DNA from: Chloroflexota bacterium
GTDB lineage: Bacteria > Chloroflexota > Dehalococcoidia > Lucifugimonadales > Lucifugimonadaceae
Assembly: GCA_002730555.1 (NCBI GenBank)
Contig: PCAM01000004.1
Coordinates: 59,701-123,700 of the forward strand
DNA: 64,000 nucleotides
Direction: 5' to 3'
In this document: piece by piece, positions 27,451-35,949 of the stretch
Position numbering within the stretch: position 1 is the stretch's first letter
Layout of the letters: each line of letters opens with the position of its first letter
Program-made: the position numbers and the translations under genes
The notes under the pieces: model-generated
Seen by the model: only the letters and a program-made list of their open reading frames with translations
What the model was told of the DNA's origin: nothing
Database searches by the model: none

Positions 27451-27933
27451 ATGGTACGCCCACGTTTCCTGGCATTCCTGATCCCAGGGGCCATACCGAC
27501 GATCATCGCCCTGCTGGCGCTCACGGCCGGTGCCCCACCTGGGAGCCTGATCGCCATCATCGCCGTCGTATACGTCCTCTTGCTCGGCGCTTACTTTTCT
27601 GAACGAATCGCAGCGCCAGCAACCCTCATCAGGGGCGCCGAGGCGGTCGTCCACAACGCCAGGGCAGTCGGCATAGCGCTCACGCGTCGAGTACTCTACC
27701 GGGGCGATCGAAAGATCCTGAAGATCACCTCAAAATCCGGAGTTTGTCCCATCGGGTTAGATGCCGGTGCATCTTGGGAAATCGGCGAATCCGGCCGCTT
27801 GAACCGGCCGATATGCCGGCCCGCCGCTTTGGCGATGGGGCTGGTACTGGACGAAAACGATCCTCAGGCGCAGCAGGCGTGCGTCTGCCCGAAGGGGCCG
27901 CAAAGCGTGTCGTTTGCGGTCCAGTCGGTTTAA
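27451..27933 (+). CDS. Membrane protein with a cysteine-motif domain (TIGR04076-like)
   Basis: A protein of 160 aa from ATG 27451, which has GAGGAGG eight bases before it. Two hydrophobic helices (about residues 5-25 and 30-50) anchor it. The C-terminal half (about 85-160) has the pattern G-x-C-P-x-G, then ICRPAALAMG, then ACVCPKGPQSVSFAV. This resembles, from memory, the uncharacterised TIGR04076 family, which has the same three cysteine sites and ends in a beta strand. If so, this is a membrane-anchored version. The cysteines suggest metal or Fe-S binding. The gene next door on the same strand also has a cysteine motif. Confidence 0.6.
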   Translation: MVRPRFLAFLIPGAIPTIIALLALTAGAPPGSLIAIIAVVYVLLLGAYFSERIAAPATLIRGAEAVVHNARAVGIALTRRVLYRGDRKILKITSKSGVCPIGLDAGASWEIGESGRLNRPICRPAALAMGLVLDENDPQAQQACVCPKGPQSVSFAVQSV

Positions 27934-28011
27934 AGCTAACCCTGACAACACATTGCCGACTTCAGGGCCGACGGACTTCACTCTGAGGCCGAACATCCAC
28001 GGGAGGACATG

Positions 28012-28521
28012 ATGCAGCACGACGGCGGTTTGAATCCAACGGAATCCACTACAAGGGAGCTGTTCGCGATGGGGCGCACCTGCGGGGAGTGCCTTCTTCT
28101 TGCTTCCCAGCGGCTCGACGGTCCCGGCAGAGATGTGCTGCTGCGCTCTATCAAAGGCGTGTCCGCCGGGCGTGCCGGGACATGTGCACTGCTGGTGACA
28201 GGTCTGCTCGTCATCGCCGCGCAAGATGGCGAGGAACCAGATAGCGACATCCCGTACAACGATCTGTTGGAAACCTTCGTCCCGGACGGCGCTCCCGGTT
28301 CTCAATCCGTCCGGGGACATGCAAAGTTGAACGAGTTCCGGCAGCGCTTTGAGGAGCGTGTCAGGCTGGATCACACCGGCATCGCATGTGCCGAGATATC
28401 ACGCGCCGACTGGGGAGCCGGTCTGCCGGTCACAAACCAGGCGTCGTTCCCGGACGAAAATTGCGTTCGGCTGGCGGATTCCACGGTCGCCGATCTAAAC
28501 GAGATCCTCTCGGGAGGTTAA
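28012..28521 (+). CDS. C_GCAxxG_C_C-like family protein
   Basis: A protein of about 169 aa from ATG 28012 (GGGAGG six bases upstream); the ATG at 28009 is also in frame. The middle resembles the C_GCAxxG_C_C family: RTCGECLLLAS near residue 25, then GRAGTCALLVTGLLVIAAQDG near residue 55, and a late cysteine in GIACAEISRADW. The match is looser than the canonical pattern, and some cysteines are shifted. Members are thought to be redox or metal proteins of unknown role. It lies 78 bases after the cysteine-motif membrane protein and may be expressed with it. Confidence 0.5.
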   Translation: MQHDGGLNPTESTTRELFAMGRTCGECLLLASQRLDGPGRDVLLRSIKGVSAGRAGTCALLVTGLLVIAAQDGEEPDSDIPYNDLLETFVPDGAPGSQSVRGHAKLNEFRQRFEERVRLDHTGIACAEISRADWGAGLPVTNQASFPDENCVRLADSTVADLNEILSGG

Positions 28522-28545
28522 ACGTCCCGGAGCAATGCATTCCGA

Positions 28546-29430
28546 TCAAGTACGTACCGGCCGGGGACGCACGGGCCGAGCGTAGCGAGGCGGTGCCCGG
28601 TAGGTATGAAGATCGCCCAGGTCTATGAACGGTCTGGCGACGGTTTGCTGGCTGTTCTTTTTCGCCTGCGCCAGCCGCATCCGCTCCAGCAGTTCCAGAC
28701 CTTTCCGCGTGTCGCTCGCGATGCGGGCCGGATCGGCGTTCTTGAACCGGCGCTGGAAAAGCCAGTACGTGAAATGGTCGACGTTGCCCAGATTCCCGGC
28801 GGCGCGCTCCGGACCGCGCGACGGACGGCGCACCCGGTTGCCTGTTTCCCCGGCGAATTCGGTGATCAACTCGTCGCGCGTCGCCCCGTAAAGAATCTCG
28901 TACGCCAGGTCTCCGCTGACATCGTCCGGCGCAAACCCACGGGCGTAGCGCTGCTTCCGTGCTTCTTCTTCGACCGCCAGGAGAATCGCCTGCTCGACGG
29001 TCACGCCGTAGAAGTAGTTAAGAAAGCCTGCACTCTTCGCGAAGCCGATCAACCGGCGAAACTCCTCTTCCTTCAGGTCCGCCGGGAGCGTCCAGTCCAG
29101 AAGCAGTTCTTCCCGTTCCTCCTCCGGGATGGAGATATCGGGTGCGCCCAGGATCCGTTCGGCGAGCGTTCGCCAGTCGAAGGCCTCACCGGCGAGAAGG
29201 TACACAAAATCCCGGCCATCGACCGTTTCTGACGAAAGCGGCCAGAGGGCCATCGTCTGAATAAGGGCAAGTTGCCAGTCCTCGTCCGAGTCCGAGATGG
29301 CGATGCGGAACTGCTCCAGCAGTTCTTCCGGATCGGTCGCGGCGGCCTCGGGGGTGATCGCCTCACCGGACTCTATCGGTTGCAGGTCCTCCGGCTCGAT
29401 CGGGCCGCCCGGGGTCGCCATCGGCGTCAT
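28546..29430 (-). CDS. Conserved protein of unknown function
   Basis: A protein of 294 aa from ATG 29430, which overlaps the stop of the HhH gene upstream (ATGA). The N-terminus is acidic and low in complexity. The rest is helical and rich in Glu, Arg and Leu, with a 'GVTVEQAILLAVEEEARKQRYARG' region (near residue 160), 'NVDHFTYWLFQRRFKN' and a basic, Pro-rich tail. No signal or membrane segment. I do not recognise the family. Coupling to the HhH gene and to secA suggests a housekeeping role, perhaps in nucleic acid metabolism. Confidence 0.65.
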   Translation of the reverse strand: MTPMATPGGPIEPEDLQPIESGEAITPEAAATDPEELLEQFRIAISDSDEDWQLALIQTMALWPLSSETVDGRDFVYLLAGEAFDWRTLAERILGAPDISIPEEEREELLLDWTLPADLKEEEFRRLIGFAKSAGFLNYFYGVTVEQAILLAVEEEARKQRYARGFAPDDVSGDLAYEILYGATRDELITEFAGETGNRVRRPSRGPERAAGNLGNVDHFTYWLFQRRFKNADPARIASDTRKGLELLERMRLAQAKKNSQQTVARPFIDLGDLHTYRAPPRYARPVRPRPVRT

Positions 29431-29858
29431 CCTGCCACCGCCTTCCCGGCCACGAACGAAGCGCGTCCGGGTTTGGGTGTGGCGATGAGCCGTTCGTATT
29501 CGGCGACCGGGAGGGCATTTAAGATGTCCGATTTCGCCATCCACCCGCCCCGTGCGTTACCGACGCCGTAGCGCAGCTGATCCAGATTGGCTGGCTCATG
29601 CGTCTTGGAAGCGATGGCGGCGGCGCTCCAGGGGATCTTTTTCAACAGATCCTCGTCCCGGGCGAGCGTGGCGACCTGTCCCGGCAGGCGTTCAAACTCC
29701 TCGGCGGCCCGGGTATACGCCCGGATCTTGAACACAGATTCATCCTTGAGTTGGAGCAATGTCGCTATGTCAGCGAAAACCTGAGCCACGCCCTGGTTAT
29801 CCCGGGAACCGCCCTTCGGAGGGCCTGAAGTGTCCTGTCCAGAATCCGGCATACCATG
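29427..29858 (-). CDS. HhH protein like the N-terminal domain of DNA polymerase X
   Basis: A protein of about 143 aa. It has the helix-hairpin-helix pattern of the 8-kDa domain of PolX: NQGVAQVFADIATLLQLKDESVFKIRAYTRAAEEFERLP, then an IPWSAAAIASKTHE hairpin. The polymerase and PHP domains that normally follow are missing; instead a short tail of unknown type ends the protein. The start is unclear: ATG 29900 would overlap the secA end, while ATG 29858 or 29852 lie just after it. It stands between secA and an unknown gene on the same strand. Confidence 0.65.
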   Translation of the reverse strand, partial: HGMPDSGQDTSGPPKGGSRDNQGVAQVFADIATLLQLKDESVFKIRAYTRAAEEFERLPGQVATLARDEDLLKKIPWSAAAIASKTHEPANLDQLRYGVGNARGGWMAKSDILNALPVAEYERLIATPKPGRASFVAGKAVAG

Positions 29859-29883
29859 CATTTTACCGGATGATTCGGTCAGT

Positions 29884-32598
29884 TCAGGCGGCCCGACCAT
29901 GGCAGCGCTTGTACTTCTTGCCGCTGCCGCACGGGCAAGTCTCGTTGCGGCCGATCTTGCGGCTCATGGCGGCGTCTTCGCCGTGTCCTGTGTTGACGGG
30001 GGACATGACGCTGCGCCGGTCGAGCACCGCCGAAGCCGCGCGTCCCGCACGTGATGTCGCGACCGGAGCGGAGGCATCAGAGGGCGCATCGGCGTCCGGC
30101 CCACTCAGCGTCAGTTTGCCGCGTGCGACCGGTTGTACAGCGGGAGTTTCCTGCACCACGGCGTTGAAGAAGGTGTGCGTGATCTGGCGATCGATACCGG
30201 CGATCAGGCTCTGAAACATCTGGTACGAACGTTGCCGGTACTCAACAAGCGGGTCTCGTTGGCCGACCGCCTGCAGGCCGATCCCCTGCCGCATGTTGTC
30301 CATCTCGGTCAGGTGCTCGACCCACTGGGAGTCCACGGCACGCAAGACAACAGCCTGCCCCAGTTTCGTCGTCACCTCATAGCCGAGTGTTTCTACACGA
30401 GCGTCCCAGAGCGATCCGATGTGGTTAAGGAGGACGTTCTCGATCTCTTCCGGGTCGAAATCGAAGAAATCCTCCGGGTCGGACAGCTCCACCGGCAGTT
30501 CAAACATGCCCCGTAGCTCGCCCGACAGCACATCCACGTCCCAGTCGGCCGAGTCGCCGGGCAGGCCCGCTATGATCGCCTGGACCTCGTTCGCAACCCG
30601 GATCAGGATGTCTTCCTTGAGACCTTCTCCCTCCAGGGCGCTGCGGCGCATGCTGTAGATCTCGTTTCGCTGAGAGTTGACCACGTCGTCATAGTCGACG
30701 AGGTTCTTCCTCACCTCGAAGTGATAGCCCTCCACTTTACTCTGGGCCCCGCTCATCGCCTTTGTGATCATCCGGTTTTCGATCGGCACATCGTCGTCCA
30801 GCCCAACCAAGTTCATGATTCCCTTGATGCGGTCTCCGCCAAAGCGTTTGACCATGTCGTCTTCCGTGGACGTGAAGAAACGGGTCTCTCCCGGGTCCCC
30901 CTGCCGTCCGGCGCGACCGCGGAGCTGATTGTCTATGCGGCGCGATTCGTGCCGGGATGTGCCGATCACATACAGGCCTCCGAGTTCGATCACCCGATCG
31001 TGATCCCGTCGCCACTCCTCGTCGGCGATACTCAACTGATCTGCGTTGCCTCCCAGGATAATGTCCGTGCCACGTCCCGCCATGTTGGTGGACACCGTCA
31101 CGGCGCCCGGGCGTCCGGCCTGGGCGATGATCATCGCCTCCCGGGCATGGTTCTTGGCGTTGAGTACTTCGATTTGAACACCACGCCGTTTGAGCATGTC
31201 CGTCAGCGCCTCCGAGCGTTCGACGCTGGTCGTACCCACGAGAATGGGCCGTCCGTTTTTGGACTCCTGTTCGATTTCCTCGACCACGGCCCGCATCTTG
31301 CCGTCCTCGGTCTTGTACACGAAATCAGGTTGGTCCAGGCGCATGGACTCTTTGTTCGTCGGAATCGCGACGACGTCCAGTCCGTAGATCTTGTGCAGTT
31401 CTTCCGCTTCGGTCGCGGCCGTACCCGTCATCCCCGCCAGCTTCCCGTACATGCGAAAGTAGTTCTGAAGCGTGATCGTGGCGTAGGTGATACTCTCCCG
31501 CTGGACCCGCACGCTCTCCTTGGCCTCGATAGCCTGATGGAGGCCGTCCGAGTAGCGTCGTCCGACCATCAGACGGCCGGTGTTCTCGTCTACGATCAGC
31601 ACTTCGCGGTCCTGCACGACGTACTGCTTGTCCCGCAGGTACACGAACTCGGCGCGGACCGCGTTCTCTACAAAGTGGGTCAGTTCGTAGTTGGACGGGT
31701 CGTAGAGGTTTTCGATATTGAGCTGCCGCTCCACGAGTTCGATCCCCTCTTCCGTGAGGCTGATCGCCTGGGAACGGTCGTCGATCGTGAAGTGTTCACC
31801 ATCCGACAACCGGCGTGCGAGCTGCGCAAATCGCAAGTACTCCTGTGAGGAGTCACGCGCCGGGCCGCTGATAATTAACGGCGTTCGGGCCTCGTCGATC
31901 AGAATGTTGTCCACTTCATCGACGATGGCGTATATCAACGGGCGCTGAACAAGCGATTCCGCCTTGTCGACCATGTTGTCCCTGAGGTAGTCGAATCCGA
32001 ACTCGTTGTTGGTGCCGTAAACGATGTCGGCCGCGTATGCGTCCTGTTTGGTCGCCGAAATGAACGGGTCATCGTCAGGTTCCCGGCCGTCGCGATCCGG
32101 TTCAAAGCGCCACGAGAACTGGTTCTGGAGACAACCAACGGTGAGCCCGAGGAAGTGATGGACCTGGCCCATCCAACCGGCGTCACGTTTCGCCAGGTAA
32201 TCGTTGACCGTGACGACGTGCACCGGGCCGACCAGCGCGTTCAGGTATGAAGGAAGGGTTGCGACAAGTGTTTTCCCCTCTCCCGTCCGCATTTCAGCGA
32301 CTTTGCCCTCAAACAGGACAATTCCGCCGATGATCTGGACGTCAAAATGGCGCATGGCGAGCACGCGTTTAGCCGCCTCTCTGACCACGGCGAACGCCTC
32401 CGGAAGGATGTCGTCGACGGTTTCTCCGTCGTCCAGGCGGTCTCTGAACTCGTCCGTCATTCCTCGGAGCTCTTCGTCCGAGAGTGCAGACACTTCCGCC
32501 TCGAGATTTTGGATCTCAAGAAGGCGGTCGTCGAATTCCTTCAACGCCTTGTCGTTAGAGTCGCCGAGAAACGAAGTTATTTTTTTTAAGAAGGGCAT
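29884..32598 (-). CDS. secA: Preprotein translocase ATPase SecA
   Basis: The motor of the Sec pathway, 904 aa, in the normal size range. Visible features: a Walker A MRTGEGKTLVA (near residue 103), a DEAD-type motif VDEVDNILIDEAR, the preprotein-crosslinking and helical scaffold domains, GRGTDIILGGNAD in the second motor domain, and a zinc-binding C-terminus with CPCGSGKKYKRCHG. It starts at ATG 32598, 43 bases after prs, and is probably in the same operon. Confidence 0.95.
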   Translation of the reverse strand: MPFLKKITSFLGDSNDKALKEFDDRLLEIQNLEAEVSALSDEELRGMTDEFRDRLDDGETVDDILPEAFAVVREAAKRVLAMRHFDVQIIGGIVLFEGKVAEMRTGEGKTLVATLPSYLNALVGPVHVVTVNDYLAKRDAGWMGQVHHFLGLTVGCLQNQFSWRFEPDRDGREPDDDPFISATKQDAYAADIVYGTNNEFGFDYLRDNMVDKAESLVQRPLIYAIVDEVDNILIDEARTPLIISGPARDSSQEYLRFAQLARRLSDGEHFTIDDRSQAISLTEEGIELVERQLNIENLYDPSNYELTHFVENAVRAEFVYLRDKQYVVQDREVLIVDENTGRLMVGRRYSDGLHQAIEAKESVRVQRESITYATITLQNYFRMYGKLAGMTGTAATEAEELHKIYGLDVVAIPTNKESMRLDQPDFVYKTEDGKMRAVVEEIEQESKNGRPILVGTTSVERSEALTDMLKRRGVQIEVLNAKNHAREAMIIAQAGRPGAVTVSTNMAGRGTDIILGGNADQLSIADEEWRRDHDRVIELGGLYVIGTSRHESRRIDNQLRGRAGRQGDPGETRFFTSTEDDMVKRFGGDRIKGIMNLVGLDDDVPIENRMITKAMSGAQSKVEGYHFEVRKNLVDYDDVVNSQRNEIYSMRRSALEGEGLKEDILIRVANEVQAIIAGLPGDSADWDVDVLSGELRGMFELPVELSDPEDFFDFDPEEIENVLLNHIGSLWDARVETLGYEVTTKLGQAVVLRAVDSQWVEHLTEMDNMRQGIGLQAVGQRDPLVEYRQRSYQMFQSLIAGIDRQITHTFFNAVVQETPAVQPVARGKLTLSGPDADAPSDASAPVATSRAGRAASAVLDRRSVMSPVNTGHGEDAAMSRKIGRNETCPCGSGKKYKRCHGRAA

Positions 32599-32641
32599 GT
32601 AATCCCCGCCGCAGGCCGTCGTGCCGCGCAGGCATTCAAGT

Positions 32642-33604
32642 TTAGTACGTGAACATTTCTCCGACCGAGTGGCCGTTGTGAATCCTGTATATGGCTTCGC
32701 CCAGAAGGTCGCACGATTGAAGTACCGTCAATTTTGGATGGGACTTCTCTTCACTGATCGGCACCGTGTCTGTGACCACCAGTTCAACCAGGTCTTCCAC
32801 GCCGCAAATCCGGTCTACGGCTCCGTTCGAAAACACTCCGTGGCTCGCGGTGGCGTACAACTCCGTGGCGCCGGCTTCCTTGAGGGCCCCAAAAGCGGAT
32901 ACGAGAGAACCACCTGTATCGATCTCATCGTCGAACGTGAGGACGGGTTTGCCGTCCACATCTCCGATGAGCGAAAGAACTTCTGTGTTGTCGTCGTTCC
33001 CGAGACGTCGCTTTTCAACGATCGCCAACGGGGCGTTCAGACGTTGCGCCACGTTCCTCGCCGCCTTTGAGATGCCGACATCTGTAGCGGCGACCACCAG
33101 GTCCGGGATTTTCTTGTTTAAGAAGTAGTCGACGAGCAGAGGGACGACGGTCAGTTCGTCCACCGGGATGTTGAAGAACCCCTGGATCTGACCGGCGTGC
33201 AGGTCCACCGTGAGAACCCGGTCGGCGCCGGCCGTCGTCAGCAAGTCGGCGACGAGACGCCCGGTGATCGGAACACGCGGCTGGTCTTTCTTATCTGTGC
33301 GCCCGTACCCGTAGTACGGGATGACGGCGGTGATGCGGCCCGCAGACGCCCTCTTGGCGGCGTCTATGGTGATCAACAACTCCATGATGTTGTCGTTCAC
33401 CGGCGCCGATGTCGGTTGTATGAAATAGACGTCGCGGGAGCGGACGTTTTCCAGGATCCGGACGAAACTGTTCTCGTTGTTGAACTTCTTGACCTCCATC
33501 TGCCCCACAGGGATGTGGAGGTATTCACAGATGGCGGCCGATAGTTCCGGGTGGGCTCCGACCGAAAAGACGGCCATGTCGCCAAGTAGATACGTAGAGT
33601 TCAA
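32642..33604 (-). CDS. prs: Ribose-phosphate pyrophosphokinase
   Basis: PRPP synthetase, 320 aa: ribose 5-phosphate plus ATP gives PRPP for nucleotides, histidine and NAD. Signatures are RITAVIPYYGYGRTDKK, the metal-binding VDLHAGQIQGFFNIPVD, the catalytic KRR (VEKRRLG) and the PRPP loop TFDDEIDTGGSL. The TTG start overlaps the stop of the upstream zinc ribbon gene (TTGA), so translation is coupled. Confidence 0.95.
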   Translation of the reverse strand: MNSTYLLGDMAVFSVGAHPELSAAICEYLHIPVGQMEVKKFNNENSFVRILENVRSRDVYFIQPTSAPVNDNIMELLITIDAAKRASAGRITAVIPYYGYGRTDKKDQPRVPITGRLVADLLTTAGADRVLTVDLHAGQIQGFFNIPVDELTVVPLLVDYFLNKKIPDLVVAATDVGISKAARNVAQRLNAPLAIVEKRRLGNDDNTEVLSLIGDVDGKPVLTFDDEIDTGGSLVSAFGALKEAGATELYATASHGVFSNGAVDRICGVEDLVELVVTDTVPISEEKSHPKLTVLQSCDLLGEAIYRIHNGHSVGEMFTY

Positions 33605-34047
33605 GTTGCGATCTGTCCCGATGCGGCGCTGTATGCGGGTTCAGTCGGGCACGCGATGTATGCGTAGAGACGATGACCGTCCGTTAGCAACCGGATGTTG
33701 GCGCAACACGCGCATGCAGCCGTCGTGTGACGGCTAGCTGGATTGTAGCACCGGGTAACGATGTTTCCGCGGGGGCTGGCAGAGGGCTCTACCGCGCACG
33801 TCAAACGATTCGTCTTAGCGGTTCGTCCCGCTAGGTAACTGGCTCGTGGCAGCCCGGACAACTGTTCAACCGCCCTTGCCGCCCGGGTAGACCGGGAAGT
33901 TTCCGGCATGTACCGGGGAAAACCGCACAGCAGACACTTCACGTAGTCACCGTCCATACCGGACCCCAGCTCAACGTCGCCTTTGCACATGGGGCAGGCC
34001 TTGAACAGCAACGTCTTTTCGCTCCTTCTTTTCGCTCCCTCATCCAT
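33601..34047 (-). CDS. Small zinc ribbon protein
   Basis: A protein of 148 aa starting MDEGAKRRSEKTL. Residues 17-43 hold a zinc ribbon, CPMCKGDVELG and VKCLLCGF. The rest of the protein is Arg/Ala-rich with no clear fold. Its TGA overlaps the TTG start of prs, which supports it as a real gene. I do not recognise a family. The gap of about 140 bases to the selenoprotein candidate upstream has no gene in it. Confidence 0.5.
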   Translation of the reverse strand: MDEGAKRRSEKTLLFKACPMCKGDVELGSGMDGDYVKCLLCGFPRYMPETSRSTRAARAVEQLSGLPRASYLAGRTAKTNRLTCAVEPSASPRGNIVTRCYNPASRHTTAACACCANIRLLTDGHRLYAYIACPTEPAYSAASGQIAT

Positions 34048-34187
34048 TTCAGATAACGCGCACCGCCAGATTTGCGTCACGCGCGAGTCTGGGAATACGA
34101 GTGCGGGTTTCACACCCGAGAGGCACGAAATTTGACGGACGTTGGGAGCAGGCACACACGCGCCCGAATCCAGCGGTCATTCCCGGG

Positions 34188-34550
34188 TCACTCCACGGCG
34201 ATCGCTTCTAAGTCTGCGGCCCGGACGCCGAGGACGTGGCGGCTCGGATCATCCGTACGTATCGCTATTGGCCGCCGGATCAAACGCGGTTCGGCGATCA
34301 TGAGATCGATCAGGTCGGAATCGCTCAGTTCGCCCCGCTTGTCCCGGTAACCCTTCGCGCTGGGGCTGCGCCACGAGAACAATTCATCGATCGTGAGAAT
34401 GGAAGCCAACACAGCCAGCTCATTCCGCGAGAGCGGGTTTTTGAAGAAGTCACGCTGATCGAGTTCGACCCCTGCCTGCGAGAGCGCCGCCCCCGCTTTT
34501 TTGCAGGTGCTTCAACGTGTCCAGTGATAAAACCGTACTTTCACGGTCAT
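34188..34550 (-). CDS. ArsC/Spx-family protein with an in-frame TGA, candidate selenoprotein
   Basis: The gene starts at ATG 34550 with a perfect GGAGG eight bases upstream (34563-34559). It reads MTVKVRFYHWTR, then TGA at 34514-34512 (codon 13), then STCKKAGAALSQAG. This is the ArsC/Spx pattern, in which the TGA takes the place of the first cysteine of CxxC, giving UxxC. The same frame continues for another 107 codons with DFFKNPLSRNEL, SWRSPSAKGY, DLIDLMIAEPRLIRRPIAI and VLGVRAADLEAI, the conserved parts of the family. Total length is 120 residues, normal for ArsC/Spx. The TGA is followed by a SECIS-like hairpin, listed separately. Selenoprotein arsenate reductase homologs have been reported from Sargasso Sea metagenomes (Zhang, Fomenko and Gladyshev), which supports the reading. 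The function is probably thiol/selenol redox; arsenate reduction is only the family name. Confidence 0.85.
34475..34514 (-). promoter_or_regulatory. Candidate bacterial SECIS element
   Basis: Right after the in-frame TGA (34514-34512) the minus strand can fold. A lower stem CCTGC (34507-34503) pairs with GCAGG (34479-34475). An upper stem AGCG (34497-34494) pairs with CGCT (34486-34483). A seven-base apical loop GGGGCGG (34493-34487) begins with G. The loop starts 19 bases after the TGA, within the usual bacterial range, and has the required early G. Pairing was checked by eye only. Confidence 0.7.
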
Positions 34551-34624
34551 CGGATGTACCTCCGAGATCTGGGTTCTCGGCCAACGTAGCGTCGGGCCTA
34601 CTCCGCCCGGGATGGCCTCGTCAC

Positions 34625-35890
34625 GTGTATTCCACTAGCATCGCACAGTGGCCCACTCCCCCCAAATTCATCACGACGACGGCAATCGGAGTATTCGGCA
34701 ACCTCCGCCGATTTCCGCGTTCGGCGAGAAACGTGTACGAGCGCGGGCCGGCCAGCTTCACCAACCTGAGCGTGTACGCCTTCGGTTTGTCAGCGCTCTG
34801 GATTTCCGTCAACACCGCCCTTCTCCAGTTCCGTGTGCTAGATATCTCCGACGAAGACCAAAAGAACGGAATGCTCGGTGCGATAGCTCTAGTCGGTCTT
34901 GTGGCGGCGGCGCTCTCACAGCCCCTGATGGGAGCGACCAGTGATCACACCAACTCACGCTGGGGGAAGCGAGTTCCCTACATCGTGGCGGGCAATCTAG
35001 GCTTGATCGCGGTCGTGCCGTTCCTTGGAATTGCGGATTCGTTCCTCTCCATCCTGATCGTGATCGCACTTATCCAGTTCTTCCTCCACATGTCCCAGGG
35101 TCCGGCCAACGCTCTGCTCATCGACCACGTGCCAGCGCGAAAGCGAGGCTCGGGTGCAGGCGCTTTGAATCTGTCACGGGTGTTCGGCGGTGGTTTCATC
35201 ACCGTGGTCGTGATGCTGTTGATGAGCAGGTCGACGACCGGCGACGGCCCGTCGTCCTGGTACTGGGCTTCGATAGGCCGCGTAATGATCATCTTCGCCC
35301 TGACGACGCTGTGGAGGGCGGGGTCGCTACGCCCTCGGCCCGGTTCCGCGAGGGTGCGAGAAGCTGATGAGCTCGCTCCAGAATTTCCCTCGTCGAGAGT
35401 CACAGTTGACGGTCCAGAGGAAACGCCGAATATGCCTCACGATATGAAGGGTTACTACTGGTTCCTCGTCGCCATGGCGATGATCGTCGGGGCGCTGACG
35501 GCCATGCAAATATTCGCCGTGTTTTTCATACGGGACAAGGTCGGGCTGGACAACCCTGCGGCCAGCGCAGTGGCCCTCACGCTCACCATCGCGCTGGGCG
35601 CCGCCATGTTCCTGAGCGGCGGTTGGGCCCTCATAACCGAACTCGTCCCCGGGAAAGACGCCGGACGCGCCCTTGGACTCACGGCGTTTTCGACCCTCGC
35701 CGGGACCGGTGTCGCGAGGCTTTCCGGTTTCGGCATCGACGCGTTGAACAGACGCTCGGAGAACCTTGGATACAACGCCCTGATTCTTGGCATCGTGGCG
35801 CTGCTTATCCTGTCCACCTACCCGCTGCAGCGGGTTAGGATGGGGTTATCCCGGACCAGATCCGACGGCCGGCCAGTCGGGTCTCCCTGA
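34625..35890 (+). CDS. MFS transporter, GPH/sucrose-symporter-like
   Basis: A membrane protein of about 421 aa with about 12 hydrophobic segments. The loop after the second or third helix reads GATSDHTNSRWGKRVPYIVAG, a pattern of the GPH/SLC45-like sugar transporters. The frame is open from 34517, but that would run into the divergent ArsC-like gene, so the real start is probably GTG 34625 or GTG 34733 (VYERGPASF). It lies before ispH, with no clear link. The substrate is probably a sugar or sugar acid. Confidence 0.75.
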   Translation: MYSTSIAQWPTPPKFITTTAIGVFGNLRRFPRSARNVYERGPASFTNLSVYAFGLSALWISVNTALLQFRVLDISDEDQKNGMLGAIALVGLVAAALSQPLMGATSDHTNSRWGKRVPYIVAGNLGLIAVVPFLGIADSFLSILIVIALIQFFLHMSQGPANALLIDHVPARKRGSGAGALNLSRVFGGGFITVVVMLLMSRSTTGDGPSSWYWASIGRVMIIFALTTLWRAGSLRPRPGSARVREADELAPEFPSSRVTVDGPEETPNMPHDMKGYYWFLVAMAMIVGALTAMQIFAVFFIRDKVGLDNPAASAVALTLTIALGAAMFLSGGWALITELVPGKDAGRALGLTAFSTLAGTGVARLSGFGIDALNRRSENLGYNALILGIVALLILSTYPLQRVRMGLSRTRSDGRPVGSP

Positions 35891-35949
35891 GGCATCAACG
35901 CCTTCGCTACGTATAATTCCTGAGTATCGACGGTGATGCCGCCCAGCGA

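Noticed and set aside
34517..34624. N-terminal extension of the MFS gene to 34517
   Set aside because: It would overlap the start and ribosome site of the divergent ArsC-like gene, and its composition does not match MFS N-termini.
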